From Kordiimonas laminariae (GTDB lineage: Bacteria > Pseudomonadota > Alphaproteobacteria > Sphingomonadales > Kordiimonadaceae): DNA of 64,000 nucleotides. Position numbers and translations under genes: made by a program. Positions within the stretch are counted from its first letter, which is position 1. Each line of letters opens with the position of its first letter. The notes under the pieces are model-generated. The model did not search any database, was not told the DNA's origin, and worked only from the letters and a program-made list of their open reading frames with translations. The stretch spans positions 420,796 through 484,795 of the forward strand of contig NZ_JAKQZA010000001.1 of the NCBI RefSeq assembly GCF_023008165.1. Direction: 5' to 3'. Positions 1 to 9,464 of this stretch are shown here, in pieces.

Positions 1-30
1 GGAACATAAGCCAGCCAGAAAGTTTTCAGA

Positions 31-888
31 GTGTCAAACGCTGCACCATTTGATGAAGATAGCTGTCCTTGGGATCTTACCGAGGAAGCAAATCTGGTGC
101 AGCATGTGACAGAAGAAGCTGGCCGTATTGCGCTTTCCTATTTTGTACGTGGTGATATCCACCAGTGGGATAAATCCCCCGACAACCCGGTTTCAGAAGC
201 TGATATGGCGGTTGATGAATTTCTCCGCACCACGCTTATGCAGAACCGCCCGGGATACGGATGGCTTTCTGAAGAAACTGAAGATCAGCCTGAACGGCTT
301 CGGTGCGGCAGGCTCTGGATCGTGGACCCAATTGATGGCACTCGCGATTTCCTGGCTGGCGGAGAAAACTGGGGTATTTCAGTTGCGCTGGTGCAAGACC
401 AAAAACCCGTTATCGCCGCATTTTACGCACCTGTTAAAAACGCCTTTTATTTTGCTCAGCGCGGCAAAGGGGCAACCCTGAACGGCAAGCCAATTGCTGT
501 AAGCTGTAACGCCACCCTTGATGAAGCCCGCATGATGGGCGATCCGGAAGCGTTCAAACACACCAGTCCTTTCTGGCCAGTGCCTTGGCCTGAAGGCATG
601 CATACAGAACAAGCCAACAGCATCGCCCTAAGAATATGCCAGATCGCAGACGGGCAGTTTGATTGCTGTGTAACCCTAAGGCCCAAGAATGATTGGGATG
701 TAGCTGCTGCAGACCTGATTTTGGAAGAAGCTGGCGGGCTCCTTACAACTGGTGATCAAGACAGATTGCTCTTCAACCGCAAGAAACCACTTCACGCTCA
801 TATCATAGCATCCTGCCCTAACCTGATTCCTTCCATTATGGACCGCGTTACGCCAGCGCTTGAGAAATGGCGAAATAGAAACAAGTGA
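31..888 (+). CDS. Inositol monophosphatase-family phosphatase (CysQ-like)
   Basis: A 285-residue Mg-dependent phosphatase of the IMPase/FBPase fold. The metal-binding signatures are visible in order: SEE at about residues 80-82, the family hallmark DPIDGT at 99-104, and WDVAAAD with a following EEAGG near residues 221-235. Alphaproteobacterial members with a PDNPVSEAD stretch near residue 50 are usually called 3'(2'),5'-bisphosphate nucleotidase or plain inositol monophosphatase; the exact substrate (PAP, inositol phosphate or histidinol phosphate) cannot be read from sequence. The start is GTG, and the 30 bases before it carry no strong ribosome-binding site, so a start outside the window is possible but the N-terminus looks complete. 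The 118 bp after it hold only an AT-rich leader for the next gene. Confidence 0.85.
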   Translation: MSNAAPFDEDSCPWDLTEEANLVQHVTEEAGRIALSYFVRGDIHQWDKSPDNPVSEADMAVDEFLRTTLMQNRPGYGWLSEETEDQPERLRCGRLWIVDPIDGTRDFLAGGENWGISVALVQDQKPVIAAFYAPVKNAFYFAQRGKGATLNGKPIAVSCNATLDEARMMGDPEAFKHTSPFWPVPWPEGMHTEQANSIALRICQIADGQFDCCVTLRPKNDWDVAAADLILEEAGGLLTTGDQDRLLFNRKKPLHAHIIASCPNLIPSIMDRVTPALEKWRNRNK

Positions 889-1006
889 TTTTCTTTTTAT
901 AAATCAAGTAGAACTGTTTTTACTAAAACTGGCTCTTGTTAACTTTCAATTTCCTTTTTACAGATAAAAATTAGATGGGGTCGAATAGTGTAGAGTTGGT
1001 GAATTC

Positions 1007-3199
1007 ATGCTGAACTGGCGCCATATATATAGAGCGTTTGCTTTTTTATTTATATTCCAGATAGTTACTTTCTATCTGTACACGCCTGTTCATGCGCAAA
1101 ACAGTGCTGCTACCTCAGAATCACTTAAAAAAACCCAAACATTTTTAACTGCCTTTCAAGATGCCAAACAAAATGATGCGTTCCTACACATGCGTGAATT
1201 GGAAGGTCGCCTGTCTGGCGTACAAAATGACCAAGAGCTCGCAGCACTTTATAAAGATCTCCTATACACCGCTATCGATATGAGCGATATCGAACGCCAG
1301 TATAAATATTCAAAACTGGCCCTACCGCTCTCTTTCAGCCTGCCAGATGTAGAACTCCGAGTATTTTCCGAAGTCGCAAACGCAAATGCGCTCTCGCTTG
1401 AAGGGGATTACACCAATGCCCGGGATATTTTTGCCCAAACACGTAAACTTGCTCAAGTTCGTGGTACTGAAGAGCTTGTATTTTTCGTTGATGCTGTTGA
1501 AGCGAATTTAGGGCCAGAAACCGGGAACTATCTTGAAGGTATAGCACGGCTCGTACAGTTTGAACCAACTCTCGATCAAACGCCATCAAGCGACAAATTA
1601 CGCATGATAGCTTTAAACACCATAGCTTTCAGTTACGGTGCCGCTGACGATATAAACGGTATTATAAAATATTATGGTCAAGCCCTTCAAACAGCACAGC
1701 GGTCAAACCTAGCTATTGATCGAGAAACTATTGTTTACAACCTAGCACTTTCCCTAACAAACGAACGGAACTTCGAAGAGGCTGCACTCGCATATCAAAC
1801 GCTCAAGGCCATAATGGACCAAACTCAAAACTATACAAATGAGTTCTACCTATATTCTGGATTAGCGCTGCTTGAATATACCAAAGGAAATTACGAAGCC
1901 TCCAATATACATGCCGAGAAAAGCCTGACTTTAACCGATAAAGGTGCCACACCGCAGCATATAGCAAATATGAATGGCCTTACCGCTTTGAATTATGCTC
2001 GCACAGGAAATCCAGAAAAAGCGGAAAAACGTTTGGCGCTGGAAGAAAGTTTTTATACCAACAACCCAGAAGCAGGCTTGGAATATTTCGAAACCGCTAA
2101 AAAATTGACTCTTGCTTTTATCGCAACAGCACGCAACCAACCAGACCAAGCCTTCCAATTGCTGGATGAAGCACGTAAAGATCAATTGGATGAGCAGTTT
2201 GCAACATTCCGTGACAGCCTTGCTGAACTCCAGTCCAACCTTCAGGTTATTATCGCAAAACAGGAAACAGAATCCAAGCTGGAAGCCGCTGAAACAGCTT
2301 ACCTGAGAGCAACTTGGGTAGCGATCTTCCTTGGGTCTATTGGCCTTGCCATCATCTTTTTCCAACAGCGTAAACATACTCGGCAGTTAACTCAGAGCAT
2401 TGAAGAAGCCAGAACAGCCAATCAAGCAAAATCTGAATTTCTGGCTAATATGAGCCACGAATTAAGAACACCGCTCAACGCCATTTTAGGTTTCTCTGAG
2501 ATGATGTCTCATCAGGTTTTTGGAAAACTGGGCGCACACCAATATGAAGAATATGTGGGCCATATTCATAATAGTGGCACACACCTTCTTGATATCATCA
2601 ACGATATCCTGGATCTTTCAAAAATTGAAAGCGGCAAACTTCAGTTACTTGAAGAAAAAATTGATCTATGTTCCCTGTTCCAGGATGTGAAAGCGGTGCT
2701 GGAGCCAAAAGCTCTAACGCAGCAAATAACCATCTCTGTAGTTGTTGATCATGAAGTACCTTACCTGAAGGCTGACAGGCGCCTGCTAAAACAGATTCTT
2801 CTTAATCTCTTAAGTAACGGTGTAAAATTTACCCCCGCTTATGGCAGTGTTAAAATGCTCGGCCTTATACTGGATGATGGCTGTATTCAGATTGAAGTAT
2901 CAGACACAGGCTCAGGCATGACACCTGAAGAACTGAAAATCGCTTTAACTCCCTTTGGGCAAGCAGGAACTACTTCCACCAGAAGCCACGAAGGGACAGG
3001 CCTGGGCTTGCCCTTGGTGAAAGATTTGGTAGAGCTTCACGGCGGCACACTGAAGATCAACACCTATAAAAGTATCGGTACAAGTGTACTGATTACCTTC
3101 CCGTCAGAACGTTCTGGCGGGCTATGCACGAGCCACTGTGATGACTGTGATTTTAAAGGCGCATCTGACGTTTGTGACAGCACCGAACTGGCTTCATAA
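1007..3199 (+). CDS. TPR-containing membrane sensor histidine kinase with cysteine-rich tail
   Basis: A 730-residue sensor kinase. A signal peptide (cleavage near VHA-QN, residues 29-31) is followed by a long helical periplasmic region to about residue 425 that reads as degenerate TPR repeats, one membrane helix at about 434-453, a HisKA domain with the phosphorylated His near 484 (SHELRTPLNA) and an HATPase_c domain (DTGSGM and GTGLGLPLV). The DHp/ATPase sequence is of the PleC/PdhS type. No response regulator is next door, so it probably phosphorylates a partner encoded elsewhere. The last 27 residues carry four cysteines (CTSHCDDC and a further C), which is unusual for a kinase tail. It ends 2 bp from the convergent porin gene. 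Confidence 0.9.
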   Translation: MLNWRHIYRAFAFLFIFQIVTFYLYTPVHAQNSAATSESLKKTQTFLTAFQDAKQNDAFLHMRELEGRLSGVQNDQELAALYKDLLYTAIDMSDIERQYKYSKLALPLSFSLPDVELRVFSEVANANALSLEGDYTNARDIFAQTRKLAQVRGTEELVFFVDAVEANLGPETGNYLEGIARLVQFEPTLDQTPSSDKLRMIALNTIAFSYGAADDINGIIKYYGQALQTAQRSNLAIDRETIVYNLALSLTNERNFEEAALAYQTLKAIMDQTQNYTNEFYLYSGLALLEYTKGNYEASNIHAEKSLTLTDKGATPQHIANMNGLTALNYARTGNPEKAEKRLALEESFYTNNPEAGLEYFETAKKLTLAFIATARNQPDQAFQLLDEARKDQLDEQFATFRDSLAELQSNLQVIIAKQETESKLEAAETAYLRATWVAIFLGSIGLAIIFFQQRKHTRQLTQSIEEARTANQAKSEFLANMSHELRTPLNAILGFSEMMSHQVFGKLGAHQYEEYVGHIHNSGTHLLDIINDILDLSKIESGKLQLLEEKIDLCSLFQDVKAVLEPKALTQQITISVVVDHEVPYLKADRRLLKQILLNLLSNGVKFTPAYGSVKMLGLILDDGCIQIEVSDTGSGMTPEELKIALTPFGQAGTTSTRSHEGTGLGLPLVKDLVELHGGTLKINTYKSIGTSVLITFPSERSGGLCTSHCDDCDFKGASDVCDSTELAS

Positions 3200-3201
3200 G
3201 C

Positions 3202-3885
3202 TTAGAAGTAGAACTTGGTACCTACAATAAACTGGCCATTGCTTAAGCGGTTATCAAGACTGTTATCTTCAAACGTAAGCGTGAGTTCAAAATCATTCAC
3301 AAAGATTGAAAGCCCTGCTGACCAATCCCACAAATCAGAACGGCCATCGCGAATATCATACCCCACATGGGTAATCAGCGTGAGTTCAGGCATAGTTGGT
3401 ACCGGCACTTCAAGATCCACATAGCTGTAGTAGCTATCAACATCTGGTGTGTTCCAGCGTCCGTCAGGTGCTACTGAAAACCCGGAACTGATGTAAGCAA
3501 GCCCGAAATCTCTCGCGATAGATGCTTTAAACTCCGGGTAATACTGGCTGCCATTACCGTGTATCGCATCAACTTCCGCTGAAAGAGTATAAATGAAATC
3601 ACCTGCATCGATCTGGTAACCCACGAAAAATTCTGTGCGTACATCGCCGCCACGCTGGTCATCAATACGAGCTGCATCAACACCAAAGAACCATCCCTTC
3701 TCATGGGATAGTGAAAGGGAACCATAATAGGATGGATCCCGATCAGAAAGTGTCAGGCCACGGTCTCTGTAATCTGTCGCTAATGCTACATACCCATCTA
3801 ATGACCAAGCGCTTTCACTATCCTGAGCAAAAGCACCTGCACTCGCAGCTACAACCAGTGCTGAACCGATAAAGATATTTTTCAC
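3202..3885 (-). CDS. TorF-like outer-membrane beta-barrel protein
   Basis: A 227-residue protein with a clear Sec signal peptide (MKNIFIGSALVVAASAGAFA) and then alternating hydrophobic/polar beta strands ending in a terminal aromatic (GTKFYF), the usual C-terminal signature of outer-membrane barrels. The stretch ATDYRDRGLTLSDRDP near residue 36 matches the TorF putative porin family (TIGR02001), common in proteobacteria and of unknown cargo. It lies 18 bp downstream of the M23 peptidase stop on the same strand, so the two could be cotranscribed, but their functions do not suggest a pathway. Confidence 0.8.
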   Translation of the reverse strand: MKNIFIGSALVVAASAGAFAQDSESAWSLDGYVALATDYRDRGLTLSDRDPSYYGSLSLSHEKGWFFGVDAARIDDQRGGDVRTEFFVGYQIDAGDFIYTLSAEVDAIHGNGSQYYPEFKASIARDFGLAYISSGFSVAPDGRWNTPDVDSYYSYVDLEVPVPTMPELTLITHVGYDIRDGRSDLWDWSAGLSIFVNDFELTLTFEDNSLDNRLSNGQFIVGTKFYF

Positions 3886-3903
3886 AGAAAATCCCTGTCG
3901 CTT

Positions 3904-4707
3904 TTATTCTTCAAGAGTTAATAGCGGATCAAGCCGCACATTACCCCAATTAATTCGCCAATCTACATGTGGACCGCTTGAACGGCCTTTGGAACCGATA
4001 GTTCCAATCGGCTCTCCTTGCTCGATACGCTGCCCTTCCTGCACATCAACACTGTTCATATGGAAAAGTGTGGAAGAAACACCGTAGCCGTGGTCAATAA
4101 TCACAATTCCCCCTTCAAGGAGAAAATCAGGTGCTGCAAGTGTAACGATACCACCCGCTGGTGCTACAATCGGTGTACCCACAGGTCCTGCGATATCAAG
4201 CCCATAATGCGGGCTGCGCGGTTTACCGTTCAATATACGCTGGCTGCCATAGAAACCGGAAAAACGACCTTCGGCTGGTTTGATAAAACCATTCAACCAA
4301 TCAAGCCGCGTTACAGCACGGGCTGCACGGGCTTTGCGCACACGACCAGTTTCCACCTTACGCCGTTCAGTCCAGCTTGCTGGTGGTGTTACAGTTTTAG
4401 GCGGTAAGCCCTCAATCCGTTCAATATTGAACTTACGCTGCGCTACATTCAACGTGCGCTCTTCGCGCCTGCCATCTCTGTGAAGAATAACCAGCGTTGC
4501 CGTATCCGCCGCATCCCGGCTGAAGCCGAAAACGAAATATCCTTCTTTACCTACATAAACAGGTTTACCGTCTAGCCGCAGTTCGGCGCCGTGCTTGAGC
4601 TGCCCCCAAACAAGGCCACCTTGGGCAATATCTCCCTTAAGCTCGGTCGCCTCAGCAACTGAGCTATAAAATGCCAAAAGTAGAAGAATGTGTTTTAAAT
4701 ATTTCAT
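3904..4707 (-). CDS. M23 (LytM-type) peptidoglycan peptidase
   Basis: A secreted 267-residue protein with a signal peptide (MKYLKHILLLLAFYSSVAEA), a beta-rich middle and a C-terminal M23 domain. The zinc motif HYGLD (H and D ligands) and the catalytic His in TLFHM are present. The canonical HxH ligand pair reads HVD (GPHVDWRIN), so one zinc ligand is Asp rather than His. An in-frame TTG lies 7 codons upstream at 4728, but ATG 4707 begins directly at the signal peptide and is preferred. The expected role is cleavage of peptidoglycan cross-links or activation of another hydrolase in the periplasm. It sits between xseA (23 bp or more upstream on the same strand) and the porin. Confidence 0.85.
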   Translation of the reverse strand: MKYLKHILLLLAFYSSVAEATELKGDIAQGGLVWGQLKHGAELRLDGKPVYVGKEGYFVFGFSRDAADTATLVILHRDGRREERTLNVAQRKFNIERIEGLPPKTVTPPASWTERRKVETGRVRKARAARAVTRLDWLNGFIKPAEGRFSGFYGSQRILNGKPRSPHYGLDIAGPVGTPIVAPAGGIVTLAAPDFLLEGGIVIIDHGYGVSSTLFHMNSVDVQEGQRIEQGEPIGTIGSKGRSSGPHVDWRINWGNVRLDPLLTLEE

Positions 4708-4749
4708 GGGCGCATTTTCACCAGACAATATGGGCGGAATTTTGACACT

Positions 4750-6201
4750 CTAGAACAAACTACCCTGATTGGTATTTTGTGGTTTGGCTTTCGGCTTCGC
4801 TTTTGGCTTTGGAGCTGGTTTTGGCGCTTCAACTGTTTCAACAGGTTCACCATCCAACACTTTCATGCCGCGCGTGCCATCTTTAAAGCGAACACTTACC
4901 TGTTGTTCAGCATGGAGTTCACCTGAGGAAGCAACCGGCTTGCCAGAAGCATCCTCAACAAGGGCAAAACCACGATCCAAAACACGTTCATAAGAAAGGC
5001 TTTCAAGCATTCGGCCTGCACTGTTCAAACGCTGTGACAAATCAGCCAGTTTGCGTTCATAAGCAGGCTCAAGCCGCTTGGTAGTAGTTTCTAGCTGAGT
5101 ACCCTTAAAATTCTTCATCTGGACCAAACGCCCGGCGCTCAAACCACCGGCCAATCTGCTTAGCTGGATATCTTTTTTCTGAGTTACATTCTGCAGGCCG
5201 CGCGGCAGGCGATCAGAAAGTTCATCAAACCGCTGAGACGCCAGCCCCAACAAATCGCGAGGGCTTGGAAGACCGCGCGCAAGGCCTTTCACGCGCTCCA
5301 GACGGTCAGCAATCATGCTTACTTTCAGGCCTGATAGCCTGCGCCCCAGATCAGCTACCGTATAGTTGAGCTCTTCACGGACCGGCACCGCCATCTCTGC
5401 TGCACCTGTGGGCGTTGGCGCTCTCAGGTCAGAAGCATAATCAATAAGCGTGGTATCCGTTTCATGGCCAACGGCTGAAATAAGCGGAATATCACTAGCC
5501 GCTGCCGCACGCACCACAGCCTCTTCATTAAACCCCCACAAATCTTCAATTGATCCGCCGCCACGGGCTACAATCAGAAGATCAGGCCTTAGTAAATTGC
5601 CTGAACCATCGATGGCATTAAAACCTTCGATAGCTTTTGCCACTTGATCAGCAGCCCCTTCACCCTGCACCAACACAGGCCACACCATTACGTGCCGGGG
5701 GAATCTATCATTCAAGCGGTGAAGGATATCCCTGATCACAGCACCTGTTGGTGATGTAACCACGCCAATCACTTTCGGCAAAAACGGGATTGGTTTCTTC
5801 CGGTCAGAATTAAACAATCCTTCTGCCGCCAGTTTCTTTTTGCGTTCTTCAAGAAGCGCCATTAAGGCACCAGCCCCCGCTGGTTCCATCCGGTCCACAA
5901 CCATCTGGTATTTTGAGCGTGCCGGATAGGTGGTTAGCTTGCCCGACGCCACCACCTCGAGCCCATCCTCGGGCACGAAGGAAAGTTTCGTCGCACTACC
6001 GCGCCACATAACACCGTCCATCACCGCACTATCATCCTTTAGCGCAAAGTAGATATGGCCAGATGCCGCGCGTTTTACACCTGATAGTTCGGCTCGAACC
6101 CTTACATATCCGAAACGATCTTCTACTGTGCGCTTTAACGCGCCAGATAGCTCACTAACCGTAAATTCATGGGCATTGGTGGTTGCTTCATTAGAGGCCA
6201 T
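4750..6201 (-). CDS. xseA: Exodeoxyribonuclease VII large subunit
   Basis: A 483-residue homologue of XseA, the large subunit of the single-strand-specific exonuclease VII. The N-terminal OB-fold (FTVSELSGALKRTVED, residues about 13-28) is followed by the catalytic domain with VVTSPTGAVIRDIL, the glycine-rich ARGGGSIEDLWGFNEE and AVGHETDTTLIDYASDLRAPTP. The C-terminal helical region continues to about 440 and ends in a Lys/Pro/Ala-rich low-complexity tail (residues about 450-475). The small subunit xseB is not in the window. It is transcribed divergently from purD with 111 bp between starts. Confidence 0.97.
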   Translation of the reverse strand: MASNEATTNAHEFTVSELSGALKRTVEDRFGYVRVRAELSGVKRAASGHIYFALKDDSAVMDGVMWRGSATKLSFVPEDGLEVVASGKLTTYPARSKYQMVVDRMEPAGAGALMALLEERKKKLAAEGLFNSDRKKPIPFLPKVIGVVTSPTGAVIRDILHRLNDRFPRHVMVWPVLVQGEGAADQVAKAIEGFNAIDGSGNLLRPDLLIVARGGGSIEDLWGFNEEAVVRAAAASDIPLISAVGHETDTTLIDYASDLRAPTPTGAAEMAVPVREELNYTVADLGRRLSGLKVSMIADRLERVKGLARGLPSPRDLLGLASQRFDELSDRLPRGLQNVTQKKDIQLSRLAGGLSAGRLVQMKNFKGTQLETTTKRLEPAYERKLADLSQRLNSAGRMLESLSYERVLDRGFALVEDASGKPVASSGELHAEQQVSVRFKDGTRGMKVLDGEPVETVEAPKPAPKPKAKPKAKPQNTNQGSLF

Positions 6202-6312
6202 AAAAGAAGTTCGCTCAATTAAAAAGAATCTATCAATGTGCTTGTTTCACAGTGAACCTATGATACAAGGAGCCAGCCTACAAGCTTACACCACACGATA
6301 GGGCAAAAAATT

Positions 6313-7587
6313 ATGAATATTTTGCTGATCGGCTCTGGGGGCCGTGAACATGCATTGGCATGGAAGATCGCACAAAGTCCACTCCTGAAAACTCTCTACT
6401 GCGCACCGGGTAACGGCGGCATCGCTGATGTTGCAAACTGTGTCACACTTGATGCAGCAGATCATGGTGCAGTGATTGAATTCTGCCGTGATCATGAAGT
6501 TGATCTGGTTGTTGTTGGCCCGGAAGCACCACTGGTTGCCGGCCTCGTGAATGATCTGAAAGCCGCAGACATTCTGGCCTTTGGCCCAACCAAGGGTGCC
6601 GCACAACTGGAAGGGTCAAAAGGCTTTACCAAAGATATGTGCGCCAAGTACGGTATCCCAACAGCCGCTTACGGCCGTTTTGAAGACCCGGAGTTTGCGA
6701 AAGATTATATCCGCAAACAGGGTGCACCTATTGTTATTAAGGCTGACGGCCTGGCCGCTGGTAAGGGTGTGATTATCGCGCAGACGCTCGATGAAGCACT
6801 GGACGCTGTTGATTATATTTTCGACGGTGCATTCGGCGACGCGGGTGCTGAAGTTGTTGTGGAAGAATTCATGACAGGTGAAGAAGCCAGCTTCTTCGCA
6901 CTCTGCGACGGCGTGAACACGCTCGCACTTGCCACTGCACAAGATCATAAAGCTGTTGGTGAAGGCGATACGGGCCCCAACACAGGCGGCATGGGCGCTT
7001 ACTCACCAGCGCCAGTAATGACAGATGATATGTGCGAACGGGTAATGAAGGAAATTATCCTTCCGACCACAGAAGCCATGGCTGATATGGGCCATCCGTA
7101 CACGGGTGTGTTCTTCGCAGGGCTTATGATCACTGATACCGGCCCTAAACTTATCGAATATAACTGCCGTTTTGGTGACCCTGAATGTCAGGTACTGATG
7201 TCACGCCTTGATAGCGATATCATTCCTCTTCTTGAAGCGACAGCTAACGGCACACTGGCGGAGCACACTGCAAGCTGGAACGATAAAGTTGCCCTTACTG
7301 TTGTGATGGCCGCGAACGGCTATCCGAGTTCTTACCAAAAAGGTACAGAGATCAGGGGCCTTACAGCCGCAGAAGCAACGGGCGCAAAAATCTTCCATGC
7401 GGGCACAAAGCAGGAAGACGGCCATGTACTTGCCGTTGGCGGACGCGTTCTAAACGTAACCGCCCTTGGTGAAACTGTTACTGAAGCTCAAGCCAAAGCT
7501 TACACTGCTGTGGATACACTTAAATGGGATGATGGCTTCTGCCGTCGAGATATAGGCTGGCGTGCTGTTGCCCGTGAAAAAGCTTAA
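6313..7587 (+). CDS. purD: Phosphoribosylamine-glycine ligase
   Basis: A 424-residue GAR synthetase, the second step of purine biosynthesis: it joins phosphoribosylamine and glycine with ATP in the cytosol. The N-terminal [17 protein letters not shown] signature, the ATP-grasp domain ([11 protein letters not shown] near residue 145, [12 protein letters not shown] near 220) and the metal-binding [10 protein letters not shown] near 285 are all intact, and the length is normal. It is a single gene here with no other pur genes nearby. The stop is followed by a hairpin that also overlaps the 3' end of the convergent kinase gene. Confidence 0.98.
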   Translation: MNILLIGSGGREHALAWKIAQSPLLKTLYCAPGNGGIADVANCVTLDAADHGAVIEFCRDHEVDLVVVGPEAPLVAGLVNDLKAADILAFGPTKGAAQLEGSKGFTKDMCAKYGIPTAAYGRFEDPEFAKDYIRKQGAPIVIKADGLAAGKGVIIAQTLDEALDAVDYIFDGAFGDAGAEVVVEEFMTGEEASFFALCDGVNTLALATAQDHKAVGEGDTGPNTGGMGAYSPAPVMTDDMCERVMKEIILPTTEAMADMGHPYTGVFFAGLMITDTGPKLIEYNCRFGDPECQVLMSRLDSDIIPLLEATANGTLAEHTASWNDKVALTVVMAANGYPSSYQKGTEIRGLTAAEATGAKIFHAGTKQEDGHVLAVGGRVLNVTALGETVTEAQAKAYTAVDTLKWDDGFCRRDIGWRAVAREKA

Positions 7588-7590
7588 TCA

Positions 7591-7623
7591 AAAAACCGAA
7601 AGCCTAGATTTGATCTAGGCTTT
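7591..7623 (-). terminator. Intrinsic terminator shared by convergent genes
   Basis: A perfect 10-bp stem (AAAGCCTAGA / TCTAGGCTTT, 7599-7608 and 7614-7623) with a 5-base loop. Read on the minus strand it is followed by a run of six T, so it best terminates the kinase gene, whose last codons lie inside the stem. On the plus strand the T tract is weak. Confidence 0.75.
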
Positions 7624-9178
7624 CATCTTCATAGCTATCTTTAACTTTCTCCCGCACCTTTTCAGGCGGGAACAGGATATTCACCCGTGTGCCGATACCT
7701 GGCTGGCTATCGATTGTCATCGTAGCATTCAGTTTTTCAGTAAAGGCAGTCACCAGCGGTAAGCCAAGCCCCGAGCCTTCATGACGCTTGCTCAGGCTGG
7801 TATCCACTTGCCCGAACGGACGCTTCGCGATTTTAATTTCATCTGGTGTCATGCCAATACCCGTGTCAGAGATACTGAGGCACAGCCCCGCATTCCCTGT
7901 ACGAGACAGGCACATTTTCACATGCCCGCCCGGCTCAGTGAACTTCACTGCATTTGAAAGAAGATTCAAACCAATCTGCTTGATAAGGCGTTGATCAGCC
8001 TCAAGCTCAACTGTCTCGTCCATATCCTTCTCAAGCGTAATATCATTTTCAAACGCACGCTGCTGCACGAGTGTCATACACATATCAAGGCTATTGGTTG
8101 GATCAATCCAATGTAAATACGCTTCAAGCCGTCCTGCTTCTACCTTCGACAGATCAAGGATATCGTTGATGATGGAAAGAAGATGCGTACCACTTTCATG
8201 AATATCCTGTGCATATTCACAGTAACGATCATTCCCAATCGGCCCAATAATCTGGTCTCTAAGAATTTCAGCAAATCCAAGAATTGCGTTCAGTGGCGTT
8301 CTAAGCTCGTGGCTCATATTCGCGAGGAATTCGGATTTCGCACGGTTCGCAAGTTCTGCCGAATCCTTACTTCGCTGCAGTTCCTGCGCCTGAATAAGTT
8401 CATCCGTTACATCGCGGCCAATAAGCAAAAGAAGCTGTTCGCCAGCATGGTCAATCTTCTGTGCATTCAACTGAAAATGCCTAATCATATTGCCGCGTGT
8501 ACGTACCGTTGCTGGCACGTTTGTCATGGAAACTGTCATCTTCAGTTCTTCAACAAACCTGTTAAGGAAGGTCGAGTCTGCCCAAATACCGAGCGCCTCA
8601 GATGTGCGGCCAATGACATCATCTCTGCGGTAACCAAACACATTCAGGAAAGCCGGGTTTACATCAAAAATGCGGCCATCTGTGAGGCTTGAGAGCAACA
8701 TGACCTCAGGGGTAATACGGAAAATATTCTGGAACAACTGCTCGGAACGGTCGTGGGCATGCGCCACTTCCTTCTGGTCTGTCACGTCATAGAGCGATGC
8801 AACAACAGCTTCATGGCCTTCCCAAACGACAGGCTTCACGGTTCCACAGAACCAGCGCATTTCAGTTGAGTTCACAAGGAAACGGAATTCAAACGTGCCG
8901 CCGTCAGATTTACCTTCAAGGCAATTTTCGAGTTTTTGTTGAAGAAGAATGCGATCTTCAGGGAAAACCCATCCCATAAAATATGATAAATCGCTGATAT
9001 TTTCTGCATCTGTATCAGTGAACAATGCCTTCGCTGCACCGTTCATAAATAACATTGTCTCTCTGTTACTTACAAAAACACATTCCGTAATAGCATCAAG
9101 GAGCATCGCCATCTCGGGCCTGCTGTTTCTTTTAACAGCTTCCTCACCTTGATTTTGCGTATCTGAACCCTGCGACAC
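7604..9178 (-). CDS. Cytosolic PAS-domain sensor histidine kinase
   Basis: A 524-residue kinase with no membrane helix or signal peptide. Two PAS-like domains (about residues 25-135 and 145-270) precede a HisKA domain with the phospho-His near 289 (SHELRTPLNAILGF) and an HATPase_c domain (DTGIGM, GSGLGLPLV). The DHp/ATPase region is closely similar to those of the kinases at 1007 and 29544 and is of PleC/PdhS type. The start is GTG, with GGGG eight bases upstream. There is no adjacent response regulator. What the PAS domains sense is unknown; a flavin, haem or metabolite ligand cannot be told from sequence. Confidence 0.9.
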   Translation of the reverse strand: MSQGSDTQNQGEEAVKRNSRPEMAMLLDAITECVFVSNRETMLFMNGAAKALFTDTDAENISDLSYFMGWVFPEDRILLQQKLENCLEGKSDGGTFEFRFLVNSTEMRWFCGTVKPVVWEGHEAVVASLYDVTDQKEVAHAHDRSEQLFQNIFRITPEVMLLSSLTDGRIFDVNPAFLNVFGYRRDDVIGRTSEALGIWADSTFLNRFVEELKMTVSMTNVPATVRTRGNMIRHFQLNAQKIDHAGEQLLLLIGRDVTDELIQAQELQRSKDSAELANRAKSEFLANMSHELRTPLNAILGFAEILRDQIIGPIGNDRYCEYAQDIHESGTHLLSIINDILDLSKVEAGRLEAYLHWIDPTNSLDMCMTLVQQRAFENDITLEKDMDETVELEADQRLIKQIGLNLLSNAVKFTEPGGHVKMCLSRTGNAGLCLSISDTGIGMTPDEIKIAKRPFGQVDTSLSKRHEGSGLGLPLVTAFTEKLNATMTIDSQPGIGTRVNILFPPEKVREKVKDSYEDESLDQI

Positions 9179-9464
9179 TAGCTAAACCCCAAATGAAAGA
9201 ATCGTGTAAACATAAAGACATACACCTAACATCTCATCGATCCTTACTACACATAACATGCTCACCAAACATGGACGTTCGTGCACATGTTCACCATTGA
9301 AATACTATTCCACATACTTTTCAAGAGCTTATAAAATATAACTCGTAATTTTAGGTTAAGTTTCCTAAATAATTTAAAGGTCGACTCTTGAGGCCGACTG
9401 TTATATAACGAAAAAGATAAATAAGAAGTGGCACAAAGCCACACTAACATATGCGAGGATAGCA

